Shown: piece by piece, positions 35,245-48,277 of the stretch
How positions within the stretch are numbered: the first letter of the stretch is position 1
Layout: each line of letters opens with the position of its first letter
From: Heliocidaris tuberculata
Lineage: Eukaryota; Echinodermata; Echinoidea; Camarodonta; Echinometridae
Direction of reading: 5' to 3'
Length of the DNA stretch: 64,000 nucleotides
Assembly: GCA_025618425.1 (NCBI GenBank)
Contig: CM046832.1
Span: 47,889,026-47,953,025, forward strand
Notes under the pieces: model-generated
What the model was told of the DNA's origin: nothing
What the model saw: only the letters and a program-made list of their open reading frames with translations
The model's database searches: none
Made by a program: the position numbers and the translations under genes

Positions 35245-38200
35245 CTGTCCACAAGGAGGGAAGAAGAAGGAAAGAGAAAATAATATATTGAAAAAATATT
35301 TTTAAATAATTAACAAAAATTAATATACGATATGTAGATGAAAAAAAATGAATATGACGGTGTCATTCTGAAAATGGCGTGGTAGAACTGCAACCGCAGA
35401 TAATGCAATGACTTCTTTGAAAATGTGATAAGCGACACCAGAATGTGATAAGCCAATATCAATATTTTCTATCCCATTACGGAATAGGCGAAATAGGTAT
35501 TGGCATATCACAAACTTATGAAATGTGAGCTTTTATGAAACACTTCAAGAGCAGCACATCAGAGCTGGATGATGAAAAATCGATGAATTCTGACCATGAA
35601 GTGATTCACATCATGAAAAAAAAAAAAAGTCTTGAAATCGTGCAGATGAATGTCTTAAACTCCTTAAGAAGTACCAACACATCTGATACATACTGTATCA
35701 ATTATTTACGTCACCTCTTACTAGTACTGTTTACTAAAAGACAGTATTTATAGAATCAAAGTTTATACTTAATCGTCAACTCGGATCTGTAACTCAGACA
35801 GGATGGACGAGCACTGGAGAGACAAGAAAGTTGCTTGAAAATGAAAATGATCATGATGAAACCAATGTCCCCATCCTCCATGGACGTCGGGGTGATTCAA
35901 GTGACAATTTATGAAGTAAAATGAAGATGATGATGATGATGGTGGTGGAGGTGAGAGTGAGTAATGAAGATGACGGATTGATGGAATCGTTCGCTACGCC
36001 CCCCAAACGGACAATGACGAAGATGGTGATGATGATGATGACGTCAGAGTCTCGTACATGATTGTGACTTCATCAGCTCGATTAATAATTCTCGAGAACA
36101 TTGATCATAATTTTCTTGACAATATCTGTGCCACGAGGATAAATGGAAGTAAAGTGGAGACAAGAGAGATTGTTATTTTCTCACATACAATCCATGAAAT
36201 CAATGGTACGTGCAGAGCTCAGTTTCAAACATCAAGTTTTTCATGCATTTGTTATACATGTACTCTATGTTCAATGAAACAGATGCAGGAAGTATACTTT
36301 TACTAGTTCCTTAGCGCGCAATGTCATGTGGTAAAAGTAATGGAGCGAATATCTAAATGCTCTTACTAGTATGAAATTCATAACTTCTTTTTCGCTTAGG
36401 CCTACTTTTACATTATTTTTTTTTCAAACAAAGTCAAGTGAAAATTGCGTGATGAGTGGCGTTTTGGGGGACATCATGATTTTTTCCTTGCTATCTTCCT
36501 CTTGATATTTATGAAATTGCTTAATAAGTTCAAATTAGTTCTAAAGAAGAAAAATAGAACTTTTGACTTACCATTGCTTACATATAGAACAGATACATTT
36601 TTTTTTTTACAGATATAGCGTATACAAAAGACTTATGTTCGTCGTTTAGCAGGCGCATCGCTAGAGAGGGTGGGGTGAAAGAATGTGATGCCCCCTTCAA
36701 AATTTTGGTTGGCAAACTCACTCACAACTACTGTCGACATAGTTTTATATGTGAAGAATTCCTTTTCTTCTTTTCCATTGCTTGTTGGAAATTTTGTCGT
36801 AAGCCCGGTTGGCATATTTGAAATTATTACTCTTTTTCCCCCGGGGTGTTAGAATTTGTTAGCAAGCTTATCGTAAAATTTGACCAGAACCCCCCCCCCC
36901 CCCCCCCCCCCCCCCCATTCTAGCGACGCTCCCTTGTGTGTATGTTCTTCGGAACTTCCGTTGCCGATGGTGTCAAAGGGTATTATGTAGCTTGTTGTAA
37001 TTAGTTATGCTATGTATCAACAAATTTGTAGGAAATGATCATTACTTTAAGATGGCGGATTGATGGGTGTATTCATAGGAGTATATCCCACTGCATGCAC
37101 TCAAGAAGCTGTCAGAAACATATTTCTCTCCTTCTGTTATCCTGGCACAGAGGCGGCGGAACGTCGGGCTCGGACAATGGAAGTAGGGGGAGGACACCCT
37201 TTGTCCACCAAACAAAAGGTGCCCCCATCCCCTCATCCATTGTCCGAGCCTGACGTTCCTCCTCCTCTGTCCAGGCATAACCACCACCACTCTGCTAACC
37301 TATTTTATATTCTATTATGCTTACATTTATTATCAGAGGTATGGCGTGGTCCGGGGAACACGTATAATTATATGGGGCTCTGGTCAGAGGTAGGCTATAG
37401 CGCTCGGAGGGGGGGGGGGTGGGGACACATGGAACCACAGTGCCCCTACTTTCTCAAGTATATGAAAAGTGTCCCTTTTTGCTTCTGAAATGTACCCCTT
37501 TAACTTCTAATTGTCCATGTTCACTTCTGATAAGTGCTCCCTTTTCCTTCTAATATGTGTACTCTTCCCTTCATGTCATTGTGGGTGCCCATTTATATCT
37601 ATATTTTCCATTTTTGCTTACAAAATATGACATTTTAAATTTATCAAAAGAGCCCCATTTAGCTGTTAGGAATCAGAGCCGCTTATTATAGAAACAGGTA
37701 CCCCTTGTTAACCTCCACATTGTAGAGCTGTGGAGCTGGGGGCAGAAAGGGCACGATGCCCTCAATTTTAGGAGCTCAACTATTTTTTTCTTTTTCTACG
37801 AATAATCGTTAGAATGTAAGAAATATTTCCCTTTTCATACTTAAATACCCCACATATCTTTTACAAAAATGGGGGAAAAGGCTCTTTTCAGCTATCCTTT
37901 TGGAACATCCAGGAAATGATAGTGTATATATCTGGCAGTGTCCTTCCGAATTTTAATAATCGGATTTTAATTCCTACCTCCCCATTAATTTTTTTTCATT
38001 AAAAGTAATTCTTGTTAATAGGCCTAAAGTTCTTTTTTTTCCTCATGGGAGGTAGCGTGTGGTGATTTCATGGCTTAAAATTTAGTAAGCAAACAAGAAA
38101 ACCTGCTGAACCTTACATGCCTCCCCCCCCCCCCCCCCGGGTTTATATTGGTATCCATTGGTAGCATTTCAACGTACAATGTATTTTGAATAAAATCATA

Positions 38201-41200
38201 TGCTGTTAGAATATGGAGTAATGGCTTCGGGAATAATTTCAAACCTCGGGGCTGCTGTCCCCGATTCCCCCCTCCCAAACTTGTTTCTTTTACAGTTGTA
38301 CCCATAAGCATATTATGTTCAAGGTCTTTTATTCTTTCGTTTTGGGGTAAAAAAAAAATGATTATGAGTAAAAAGATAAAGATCATCAAAGAATAATACT
38401 AATAAAGACATGCATTTACACCTCAGAAAACTTGCCACAATTTTGTCATTTATTTTGTAGCAATATCACCGTTACAATTGGCAACAACTTTATACAATAC
38501 CGATACTCTATACAAGTTAACAACGAATAAATAAATCAAATTAAAAAAATCTATAATGTGTAAAATAAGGAGAAAAAACGAAAAGCACGAATTGTAATTT
38601 GTAAAGCAATAATATAATAATAAAAAATGTGTAACTTCTTGCATGAGTTTGTCCACCGGGCAAGTTACGCGCCTTTTGTAAACCAGTTTTTTGTTGTTAA
38701 TACAAACTACATTCTTTTTATTGCACTATGTAATCACACTACAGATCTGCATGTTGTGAAAGCTGAACGTTGAGTATCAGATTCTACTAAAAAAAAAATC
38801 ACTTCTAAAATCATAATGTCTTTGAAAGAGACAAACACATATTCATCTTATAGAAATACCACTCATTCCCACTCTTGCATTACATAATAATACAAACATG
38901 AAATATTATTTTTGTGTGTGGATAGAATAAACAAACAAAATTGATTTAAAAAAAATCCTCTTCCCCATCGAAAACCCCCCTCTCCGATATCATATACATA
39001 GTATTTTACAGGCTGTAACGATACTTCTAATGATGTCAAGTTTGCCATTGGATGTATCAATTCCGAAATACATGTATAAGCACATATGGAAGTTTTAAGG
39101 TCCAGTAGCTTTTAAATACGCCCGCTTCGGTTGATATTCAATAGTAGTAAAACGAAAATTAATACAGTAAAATTAGAAACATACTCGAATGAAAGCCTTT
39201 TGATTCGTAGGCCTTTCATTCTGTAAATGTCCTTTATTTGACCAATTGTAAATTCTGGTTTTGGTATATAATTTTTCAAGGAAATTACCAAATAAACTTT
39301 CCATTCGACCATTTTACATTGTTGAACATCTCATGCATCGTCCAAGTGATCGTTCCTGATTTTCAACCAAAATGGACACGCGTAACATCTCTCATATTGA
39401 ATGAAAAACGATGCAATCACAAAATTATTTTTAAGGTGATATGAAACATACGTATTTAATAAGCCAACATCAATATTACCCAGATATACATTATTATAAG
39501 TATTGCAATCTTGCAAATAATGTATAAGACAACATTGGTAGTGGCATATCGTAAAAGTGGTGAAATGTGCAGCGTGATGAAACATGCCACGATCAGTGCT
39601 TCTAGTTTTACCAGAGATAATTAAAAATTTTAGAAATTATGATCCAGAAATGATTATTTTTAAAAAATGTGACGAAGTCTGAAAGCCGTGCAAAATGAAT
39701 GTCAACTTAAGAAGTGTATCAATGCATTTTATCGACTTTGTAATCCACCAATTCACAAATCCATTAAAAGATTGTAGTTCCCCTAAACAATCGTTACTCT
39801 TGACGACCCGAAAGATTGCTTGAAGATTGCCCGACAAAGCAACAAATGCTGTATGCCATCAGCATTATGTTCATATCGAAATACATTCAATCATAACGGG
39901 CGAATGCAATAGTTCATCACTACAAGCACTTTGGGAAGAAGCATTCATAAATTTTGAATACATTTGTGAACTGGTTTTTCCATCATGGCAAGTTGGATGC
40001 GTAACCCATATTTGATGGACGAGCAGCAAAGAAAGAAAGGATCGTTCAAAATTTTGTGGATCATGCTTAAAACCATGTTCCTGTGCATGCTCGATGTTGT
40101 TGGAAGGGAATGCAAAAATTACAAAAAATATGAAGAAGAAGACAAAGATGATGATGATGATGGTGATGATGATGAGAAAAAGAATGCAGATGGCGCATTG
40201 ATGGAATCGTTCGTTATGCCCCAAAAGCGGATAATGACGTTGATGGTGACGTCAGGTTCCCGTGCATGCACACGATTTCTGGTCGATTTTTACTCAAAAC
40301 AATTCGTCATCAATTTCTTGACAACATCTGCTCCGGGAGGGAAAAAAATAAAATAAAACGCACACACATACACAAAAGAAAGAAAAAAATGTTACGTGCT
40401 CAAAATAATATCATAGAAACGTGCAATAATCAGTTTTAAAATGGTGAATATTTTCACTTCATTCTCAATTTATTTATCAGTCAATTTTATCTGAAAGTCT
40501 ATAGGCCACGTAAATTTAACGACTCTTAATATTCACTATTAAAGCTTATTCAATTCGTAAAAAATAACTTTCTCTTACTTTTGGTTTTCTTTTCTCCGCC
40601 ATCTCGCTATTCTTTTAATGACTGATTTTCTTTACTCATCTTTTCTTTACTAGATGCAAAATATATCTTTTCCTTCCCTACTTCCATACCTCTAAAAGGC
40701 ATTAAAAATTATTTACATACCGAAGGAAAAATAGTTTGTTTTTTTTCCTCCTTTTTTTTTTGTTGTTGTTGTTGATAGAAAATAAACATGCCATTTTTAA
40801 AAGGTGGAACATTCTGAAATGATAACAAGGCATATGGAAATGGTTTTCTTTTCCTGCTTAAAATGCATTGATTTCAAGATGCAAATGTAGGACCATTCAT
40901 ATGAAAAGTATTACATCATTCATAGTGAGAAGCAATGAATTTCGAATGAAAATAATATGAAATTATATATCGTTACACTATACATCATAACCATTATGAA
41001 AATCCTGGAAATCGCACATCGAACCAATACCATAGCCCCAAACATTCTTGAATGAAATCTTTTGAAATAACTTTTATGAATGTTTAATTCATCTGGCTGA
41101 CAATGGCCCGGTTACATGTCGTTTTTCCGCAGATTCATATTTCCGAAGGTTCATATTTCCGAAGGCTAGTTATATACTCCGACGGCTCGTAATTCCGAAA

Positions 41201-44200
41201 ATGAATATAGGAATCATAAATCCGAAAATGAAAAAGGGTTCATATTTCCGAAGGTTCGTAATTCCGAAAAGTTGTGTAGGGCTCTATTGCCTTTTCGAAA
41301 TGACGAACCTTCGGAATTATGAACCCATTTCCATTTTCAGAATTACGAACCCTATTTCATTTTTGGAATTACGAACCTTCGGAATAACGAACCTTCGGAG
41401 CAATTCATTATATGTTCGGAATTATGAACCCTATTTCATTTTCGGAATTATGAACCCCCTGCCATGCCTGCTATGGGAAGTTTGTGTATCGGCATTGCGA
41501 ACCTTCGGAATTATGAACCTTGGGAAAAACGAGTATTCCCCATTGGCCCACCCTCTGTATTATAATTTTGTGTCATTCATTCCGTTTGTGGATGGTGTGG
41601 TCAGTAAATTCCATTCATTCTCTAAAAAGTTTGTAGAAGAATATTATTATCTAACTTATCTTAAGCTAAATTGTTGTTGATCTTAGAACACAAAAAAGGC
41701 CGAAAATTTTGTGTGTAGTAACTCTTATGCATTAGACAAATACTCTCTTTTAAGAGAAATTCAACACGATGCTTGCTATTATATTGCTATTTGAATTCTA
41801 ATATCAAAGATAGGAATTAGGAAATATCAACAGGTTTGTTTTGAAGGCAATTATATTTTTTTTTTATAGAGGAAATAATATTAGGCATCATTAATGTATG
41901 TGCATAGATGAGAAATCGTGCTTTTTCTCTGCTGATTGTCCTTGACGGGCAATCCAACCATAATACCAAATTGATCTGATGGAAAGGAATAAAAAAAATC
42001 AGAGAGGCCGATTGGAGAAAGTTTGAACGAAATTCGACAAAAAATAAGAAAGTGATGAAATTATGAAATTACGAAATGATGAAGTTGTAATCTTTGTATA
42101 CATTATGGGAGTTTCAAATTGGCGGAATCCGTATAGTGATGAAAGGGCGGGCAACTCTCCCATTTGTTCCAACAACAACAACAAAGATTAAAATGTCACG
42201 TGTGTTTTTTTCAAAATCTATGACTGGGTTAAGTCTTTCTATGATAGGACCGAAAACAATATACTATATCCATAATATATTTTGAGTACTGCCCGGAGGG
42301 AAAAGGCGCTCAGGAGAAAATTGGAAATTAATGCTATTTTTAATGTTCAATAAGTTGTCCATAAATAATTATGTCACAGTCGAATGTATTATTCGCAAAT
42401 TTGAGATTCCTATATTATGGAGAGTACTTACTTTATAAAAACATAATAACTTTCTTATCACATATCCGATTTCGTTCACACTTCCATCGCCGTTGGTTTC
42501 TCTGATTTTTCTGTTTTCATCCATTTCAACCTTCTTTTTAGAATGGTTGGATTCTCCCTCAAGGACAAGAGAATAGGTACAAAAATGGAGTTTGGTCTTA
42601 CCATCGATTTGGATCATTCCCTTCTTGTCTTCCATTCCCTTGATGATAATGTCAACTTCGGCTTCCTCCAACCTCTCTCCTAAAAAATGACAAAATAACA
42701 GCAGTCATTTACTGGGGATCATGAACGCCATTTTCTAGGGGACGCATTCTCCCGGGGGGGGGGGGGGGGGGGGGGGTCACTCACCACATTACGTGCTGCG
42801 CAACCGCGTCCACAAAAAGCGTCGAAAAGGGGCTGTTTTCAGCTTTAAGGCGTCGTCGATCGACGTTTTCCTTAAAAAGGGGGTGTTTTTCAGCTTCAAT
42901 CGCCGTTTAGAGTACTAAATAACAAATTCGGTCTTCGACATTTAGGGTATAAATTGCATGTTGTGATAATCCTTAAATTTTGCTTTCCATCTGTTTCTAC
43001 GATGGTTAATTCTCACGAGTATTTTGTTGATATGAATAACATCGATTGGTGATTTGGATTGTTTGCATACAAATTAATTATGATATCACTAAAAGTTTAT
43101 CTGTTTGTACTCGAAAAGCGTTATTTTGTTGTTGTTTTTTTCCTGCTTACAGGGGATAATCATTTTAAGCACCATTAAGGGTATTGTACTTTGTACAACA
43201 ATAATTTATACGCCACTTAGGGTAGGCCTATTTTTGGGTGGCGTGATGACCCTGTTGACGCCATTTAGGGTGTGAATTTCTGATGTGACGCCGTATAGGG
43301 GTGCAAATATTAGACTTCGTGCAATACGCCATTTAGGGTCCATTTTTGAAGTGGGTGGACGCGCTTGGGTTGCACATTCTGAAAGTGACTGTTGCACATC
43401 GCGAGGCGTGAGCTAGGATAGCGTCAGCGATTTACATGGTTTCTTTGAGTCTGATATAGTACAAAAAAGCGAATGCAAAATTAACAGTGGAGACATCCAC
43501 ATGTCTTCATGTATAATTTACACTCTTCATTATAGCGTAAGTAATCACACAATCGAAATGGCGCCTCATGTGCAACAGGCATTTTAGACAAGTTAAATTA
43601 ATTATTGTTATAAGCTACTGAAATTATTGTCTGATTGGCTGACAGCGAATTTGTCATAGAAATGAGGCAGTTGTTATTAATAAGTTTTACTGTTACAAGC
43701 TACTGAAATCCTTTACTCTGATTGGCTGAGAGTGAATTTGTCATAGAAATGAAGCAGTTGTTATTGATAACAAGTTTTATGAAACAGGGCCCTGCACCAC
43801 GGTGATCTTCAAAGATCCGTAAGCTATAAAAACTCTTCAATTTGATGACGTTCATTGACTTTCATTAATCTACGCAAATTGTTTGAACTCTGTAAATCTC
43901 TGTGAAACCGTGCATGTGTAACAGCAGTTCTTAAATTGATTTATTTTCAGAGAGCTATACAAATAAATTAATCGCACTGTATTTTATTGTAGAAAGTACA
44001 TAAATTATAGTTGTATTCCAAGTTATTGAAATTATCTTCCTGCCGTCCTGTCTAGCTATAGTTCACACAACTTCTCATTTACCTAGCGTGGAGAGCACAT
44101 GGCGGATCTCTCCGCAGTTGACAGTGGAGCTGTTGTCCTTGTCAAATACTTTCAAACCCTCGATGAAGTCGTCTGCGTTACCGAACTTGCCCGCCGTGAC

Positions 44201-45935
44201 TTCCTTCATCATGGGGTAGAAGGTCTCCCAGTCGACGCGGTCGTCTAGAATGGAGAAATACGGAAATTCGATTTGATTTGATTTATCAAATATAAACAGG
44301 CCTATACATCTAAAAAATTAAGGCCCGTAAATTGATAAAATTTAAACCCGACCCTGAGTCGAAAGTCGAGTTGTTCTCCTTTTGTTAAACATGACTTTAG
44401 ACCGAGAGTCGGGTTTAACAGTATTAGTAGAATACAAACCTAAATGTATATTCATACAATGAAAGGATATACTTTGACAGGATAACCCATAAAAAGCTGA
44501 CATCTCGCTTAATTTCACTGGGATTCTGTAAGAATATCTTTAGGTATTCTATTCGATCTATATAATCAATACGTAAGACAAAAAATGAATTGTTTAAAAA
44601 CGTATCAAACAAGAAAATGAATAAACTTCTTTAACATGGACAAATTGAAAATATATACAGTAATCAGATATACAAAACAAACGTATAAAATCCTGATTAA
44701 AATAACGACAAGAAATCAAAGAAATTTACCATGAATGGGGGGGGGGGGGGGTAGAGACAATAAAAAAAGTCACGTTGGTATGGTAAAATCATGCGGATCG
44801 GGGGGGGGGGGGAACGTGCTACCCCTGGGCAAAACAAAATCTGCCATGCATGTAATAATAATTGTATGAATTAAATACTTCATAATTCATCTTAATATTG
44901 TTCGCTTGATTTGTATGTATCTAGCATGATAAATAATCGTCTTTTAATAGCGAGCGTTAGAGAAAACAGGGATATAAGACAAAAAGGAATAATAATCAAG
45001 ATATATAAATGATGACCTTTGACCTTAGTTTGTGAAAGGTGAAAGTGGCCTCATTCTTACGCTATACTATAGATATAAGTTCAGAAGAAATAAACTTTAA
45101 AACATTCAAAAATTTGTAGTTCTTTCAAAAAGAAAAAGAAAACAAGACAAACCATTCGATTGAAATCATGTAAATACTCATATCATGAACAACGTTGACT
45201 AGTCTGGCGGAACCTGTTCACGTAAGTATATTTAGTTTCTTCCTAGGACCCCAGGTTACGAGCTATTTATGCCAGCCGTCAGTACATTTTGTGTGGATGA
45301 AATCCAGCATGCCACCTTGCATTAAACATTAGTTGCTGCTATGTTGGACATTCCTCATCTGGGCCCATATTCATAAAACCTTACTCAGCTATAGTTGTCA
45401 ACTAATTGCATAGGCTACAGTACATGGTGATAGTTGCCAACTAGGCCTAGTAAGGTTTTATGAATATGGGCCGTGGTTTTTTATTCTCCAGTGGTTCGAG
45501 AAAAAAACACTGCTGAATTTTATAGTTAGAAGTCATTAATCTCAGACTTGCGAAAGAGAGTGGAAAGTTGTGAAGTATGGTTTTATATAGGACGGTGATG
45601 AGGAGGATTCCTTGGACTGACAGATTGAGCTATAGGAAGTTTTGAGGAAGTTTTGAGAAGAGCTGGAGTGCAAAGGAAACTGACATGTGAGCTACTGATT
45701 ATAGACAGATGGAATTTGTGGGGCTCTATACGTAGAGGATGCTTTGAGAACCTTGCACTGACGGGAAAGAATGATGCGAAGAGGAGCAGAGGAAGGAGAA
45801 GAATATTCTGGATGGACAGTGTGCAAGGATGGTTAGAGGAGACAGTCCTGAGTAAAAGACCAGGGAGCGGTGCTGATGGAGAAGGCTAAAACAGAGGGTC
45901 ACTGTGGAACGCCATTGAAGTATATTATGGCACCT

Positions 45936-45966
<31 letters not shown>

Positions 45967-47012
45967 GGAAAATGGAAGGGCAGTCATACTGTTCTTGAAC
46001 TTACACTCATCACGGTCAGGACCGATGACCTTCTTGAGGGACTTCTCTGTCGGGTTCCACAGCAGTGACCTCATCACGTGACCGATGTGAGGAACGGCGA
46101 TCTTGCTGTCTCCTTTCCTGTCCCACATCATGAAAGTATCCTTGTACTCTAGAGAGACCCAAAGGGAGAAAAGATGGTGAGTTTCTTTCATTTATTCATT
46201 CGGTCGTTCATTCATGAAGCCATTTCTTTTAAGTTCACCGTAGAGGTGTCTTGTGGTGTCTAAGTGGGTACGGTCACCGGACTGTAGATCACAAGGTACG
46301 GAGTTCGGATCCCAGCCCGGCACTAACAGCTTTTGGCAAGATATTAATCTACATTTTCCACTCTTCAACCTGGTGTAAATGGGTTTACCTCATAATACGC
46401 ACTGAGCGTCATTCATGAGCGTCACAGTGTGACGGATAATTATTATGAGCGCTATATGTAATATCATAAGTGGTCATTATTATTATCCTTTCATTCATCC
46501 GCTTATTATTTTCATTTTCAAACAATCATACATACATAAATTTCATCACATAAACACATTTCTAAGGATAACTACATGTGCCATAAACTGGAGTAATTGG
46601 AGTAAGTAAATTCACAACACATGACACAAAAGTTCCGAAATTTTCTGACAAGGTTATCACATTTTGGGGGTCTAGTTTTCTTCTAAAATTCTCTGACAAG
46701 CCCAAAAAACAAAACAAAACAAAACAAAGCAAAAATGTTACTACATTTTTTGGGGTCTAGTTTTCCTCTAAAATTCTCTGACAAGCAAAAAAAAAAAAAA
46801 AAAAAAAAGGTTAACACATTTTTTACGCTAGTGCTGTGTCCTATTCCCGAATTTGTGGGGAGACATTGGCCTATCTTCAAAATTGTGGGGGGACATGTCT
46901 CCCTGTCCCCCTGGATTTGCGCCCATGATCCCCCCCCCCCCTCCCTTCGTTTTAGCATGTCCTAATGTTTTAAAAAAAAATTTATAAAGAGAAGAATTCC
47001 CCTTCTCTCCTT

Positions 47013-47068
<56 letters not shown>

Positions 47069-48025
47069 TTGCCCTTGTTCCCTTTTCGTTCTCCCCCTTT
47101 CTAAGGGTTACACACAGATTATAATAAAATTATGTAGGCCTACATTAATTTTGATTCACATTCAAATCTTTTCCAAATCTTTCCACTCTCCTTGTACAGT
47201 TTGTTTCAATGTCAAGTAGCAATTGAATTTGATTATGATACAATAATTGTTTTATGTGTAATACTTATAATGTATGATGAGGAATGATGTTTTTTCTGTA
47301 GCATTTTTTTTCTTCTTTTCTCTTGTATACTGAATTATTCGGGCTAAAATTGGTTTTAGCATGTCATTGCACCATCTATAAACGGTGGATATAGGTCGAG
47401 GTGAGGAGGTCTTGATTAATCCATAGCCTATGCTAACTAAATTCAATGTCGGTCGGTCAAGCCAAAAATTATGAGCATCATTAATTTCTGTTCAATTCTC
47501 CCATACGTTTTGTGTGTAATTTTCCTGCGGTGCACAGGCAAATTTTGGCTGCAGTTGTGTCGCTCGACTCGATTATCGATTATCTGACTTGACATAATGA
47601 CGTCACCGAATCTGAGAAATTTCTTTAATCTGTCGTCTTAATTAGCTAAGAAAAATTGCTTATCACTTTTAGAATACGGCTATAGGGCATATTTCTTAAA
47701 CTAGACAAATTCTAAGAATTTTTCTTAAACTTAAAGAAATGTCTTAGAAGTTTATTGAATGCGGGCCCATATGTTAAATTATTCGGTACTTTGGTCAACT
47801 GATAATATAAATTGATAATAAAGTGTATAAAAATGACAAGAGATATGACAATGTAGCAAGAAAGCATGCAAGAGCGAGAGACGGGAAAGGGGAACGGAAA
47901 GGAAGAGCAAGAAAGAGAGACGGGAGAAGGAGAGGGTGGAAGTCGTCAGGATAGGTAAAAGAACATTCAGAAAGAGGAAAGGGACTGGGGAAATGAGGGA
48001 ATGATATACGATGAGTAAAGGAGAG

Positions 48026-48066
<41 letters not shown>

Positions 48067-48231
48067 TTCAAGAGAGGGGGTACCGCTTCAAAACCGAAAT
48101 TTCAATATAATCTTCTGTTGCATATAATTTGAGTACTCATATTTCATGAAGCCTTTGTCAAATCAAAATCTATGAAAGGATAAGTCTTTTTTATTCCTTG
48201 ACAATAGGCATTCACTAAAAAATAACAAAAT

Positions 48232-48277
<46 letters not shown>

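Larger units (their letters stand above)
34197..36150. repeat. Segmental duplication copy 1 (contains the light-chain last exon)
   Basis: It matches 38405-40360 in the same order and orientation. Anchors are CAGAAAATTTGCCAC / CAGAAAACTTGCCAC (34207 and 38423), GATAAGCCAATATCAATATT / AATAAGCCAACATCAATATT (35447 and 39458), GATTGATGGAATCGTTCG / CATTGATGGAATCGTTCG (about 35965 and 40197) and TTTTCTTGACAATATCTGTG / ATTTCTTGACAACATCTGCT (about 36111 and 40312). The copies are well diverged, with many small indels, so the event is old. Confidence 0.85.
38405..40360. repeat. Segmental duplication copy 2
   Basis: Counterpart of 34197-36150, offset about 4.2 kb, in the same orientation. It preserves the polyadenylation word, the position of the last exon and the GATGATGATG/TGACGTCAG end region. 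It is less constrained at the splice acceptor than copy 1. Confidence 0.85.

Noticed and set aside
41201..41680. 159-codon frame with repeated ITNL/IRNYEP motifs
   Set aside because: The motifs come from the TTCCGAA word array; there is no homology and the frame is not bounded by gene signals.
42369..42671. 100-codon minus-strand frame continuing past the light-chain exon
   Set aside because: The first part is the real exon (42679-42602); the rest is read-through past the GTAAG donor and does not resemble a light-chain C terminus.
43210..43345. Telomere-like TTAGGGT words
   Set aside because: They are spaced by 30-48 bases and not tandem, so they are not an interstitial telomere array.
45653..45889. 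78-codon frame as an independent gene
   Set aside because: It matches the end of a non-LTR retrotransposon protein with disrupted upstream frames, so it is listed as a pseudogene fragment.
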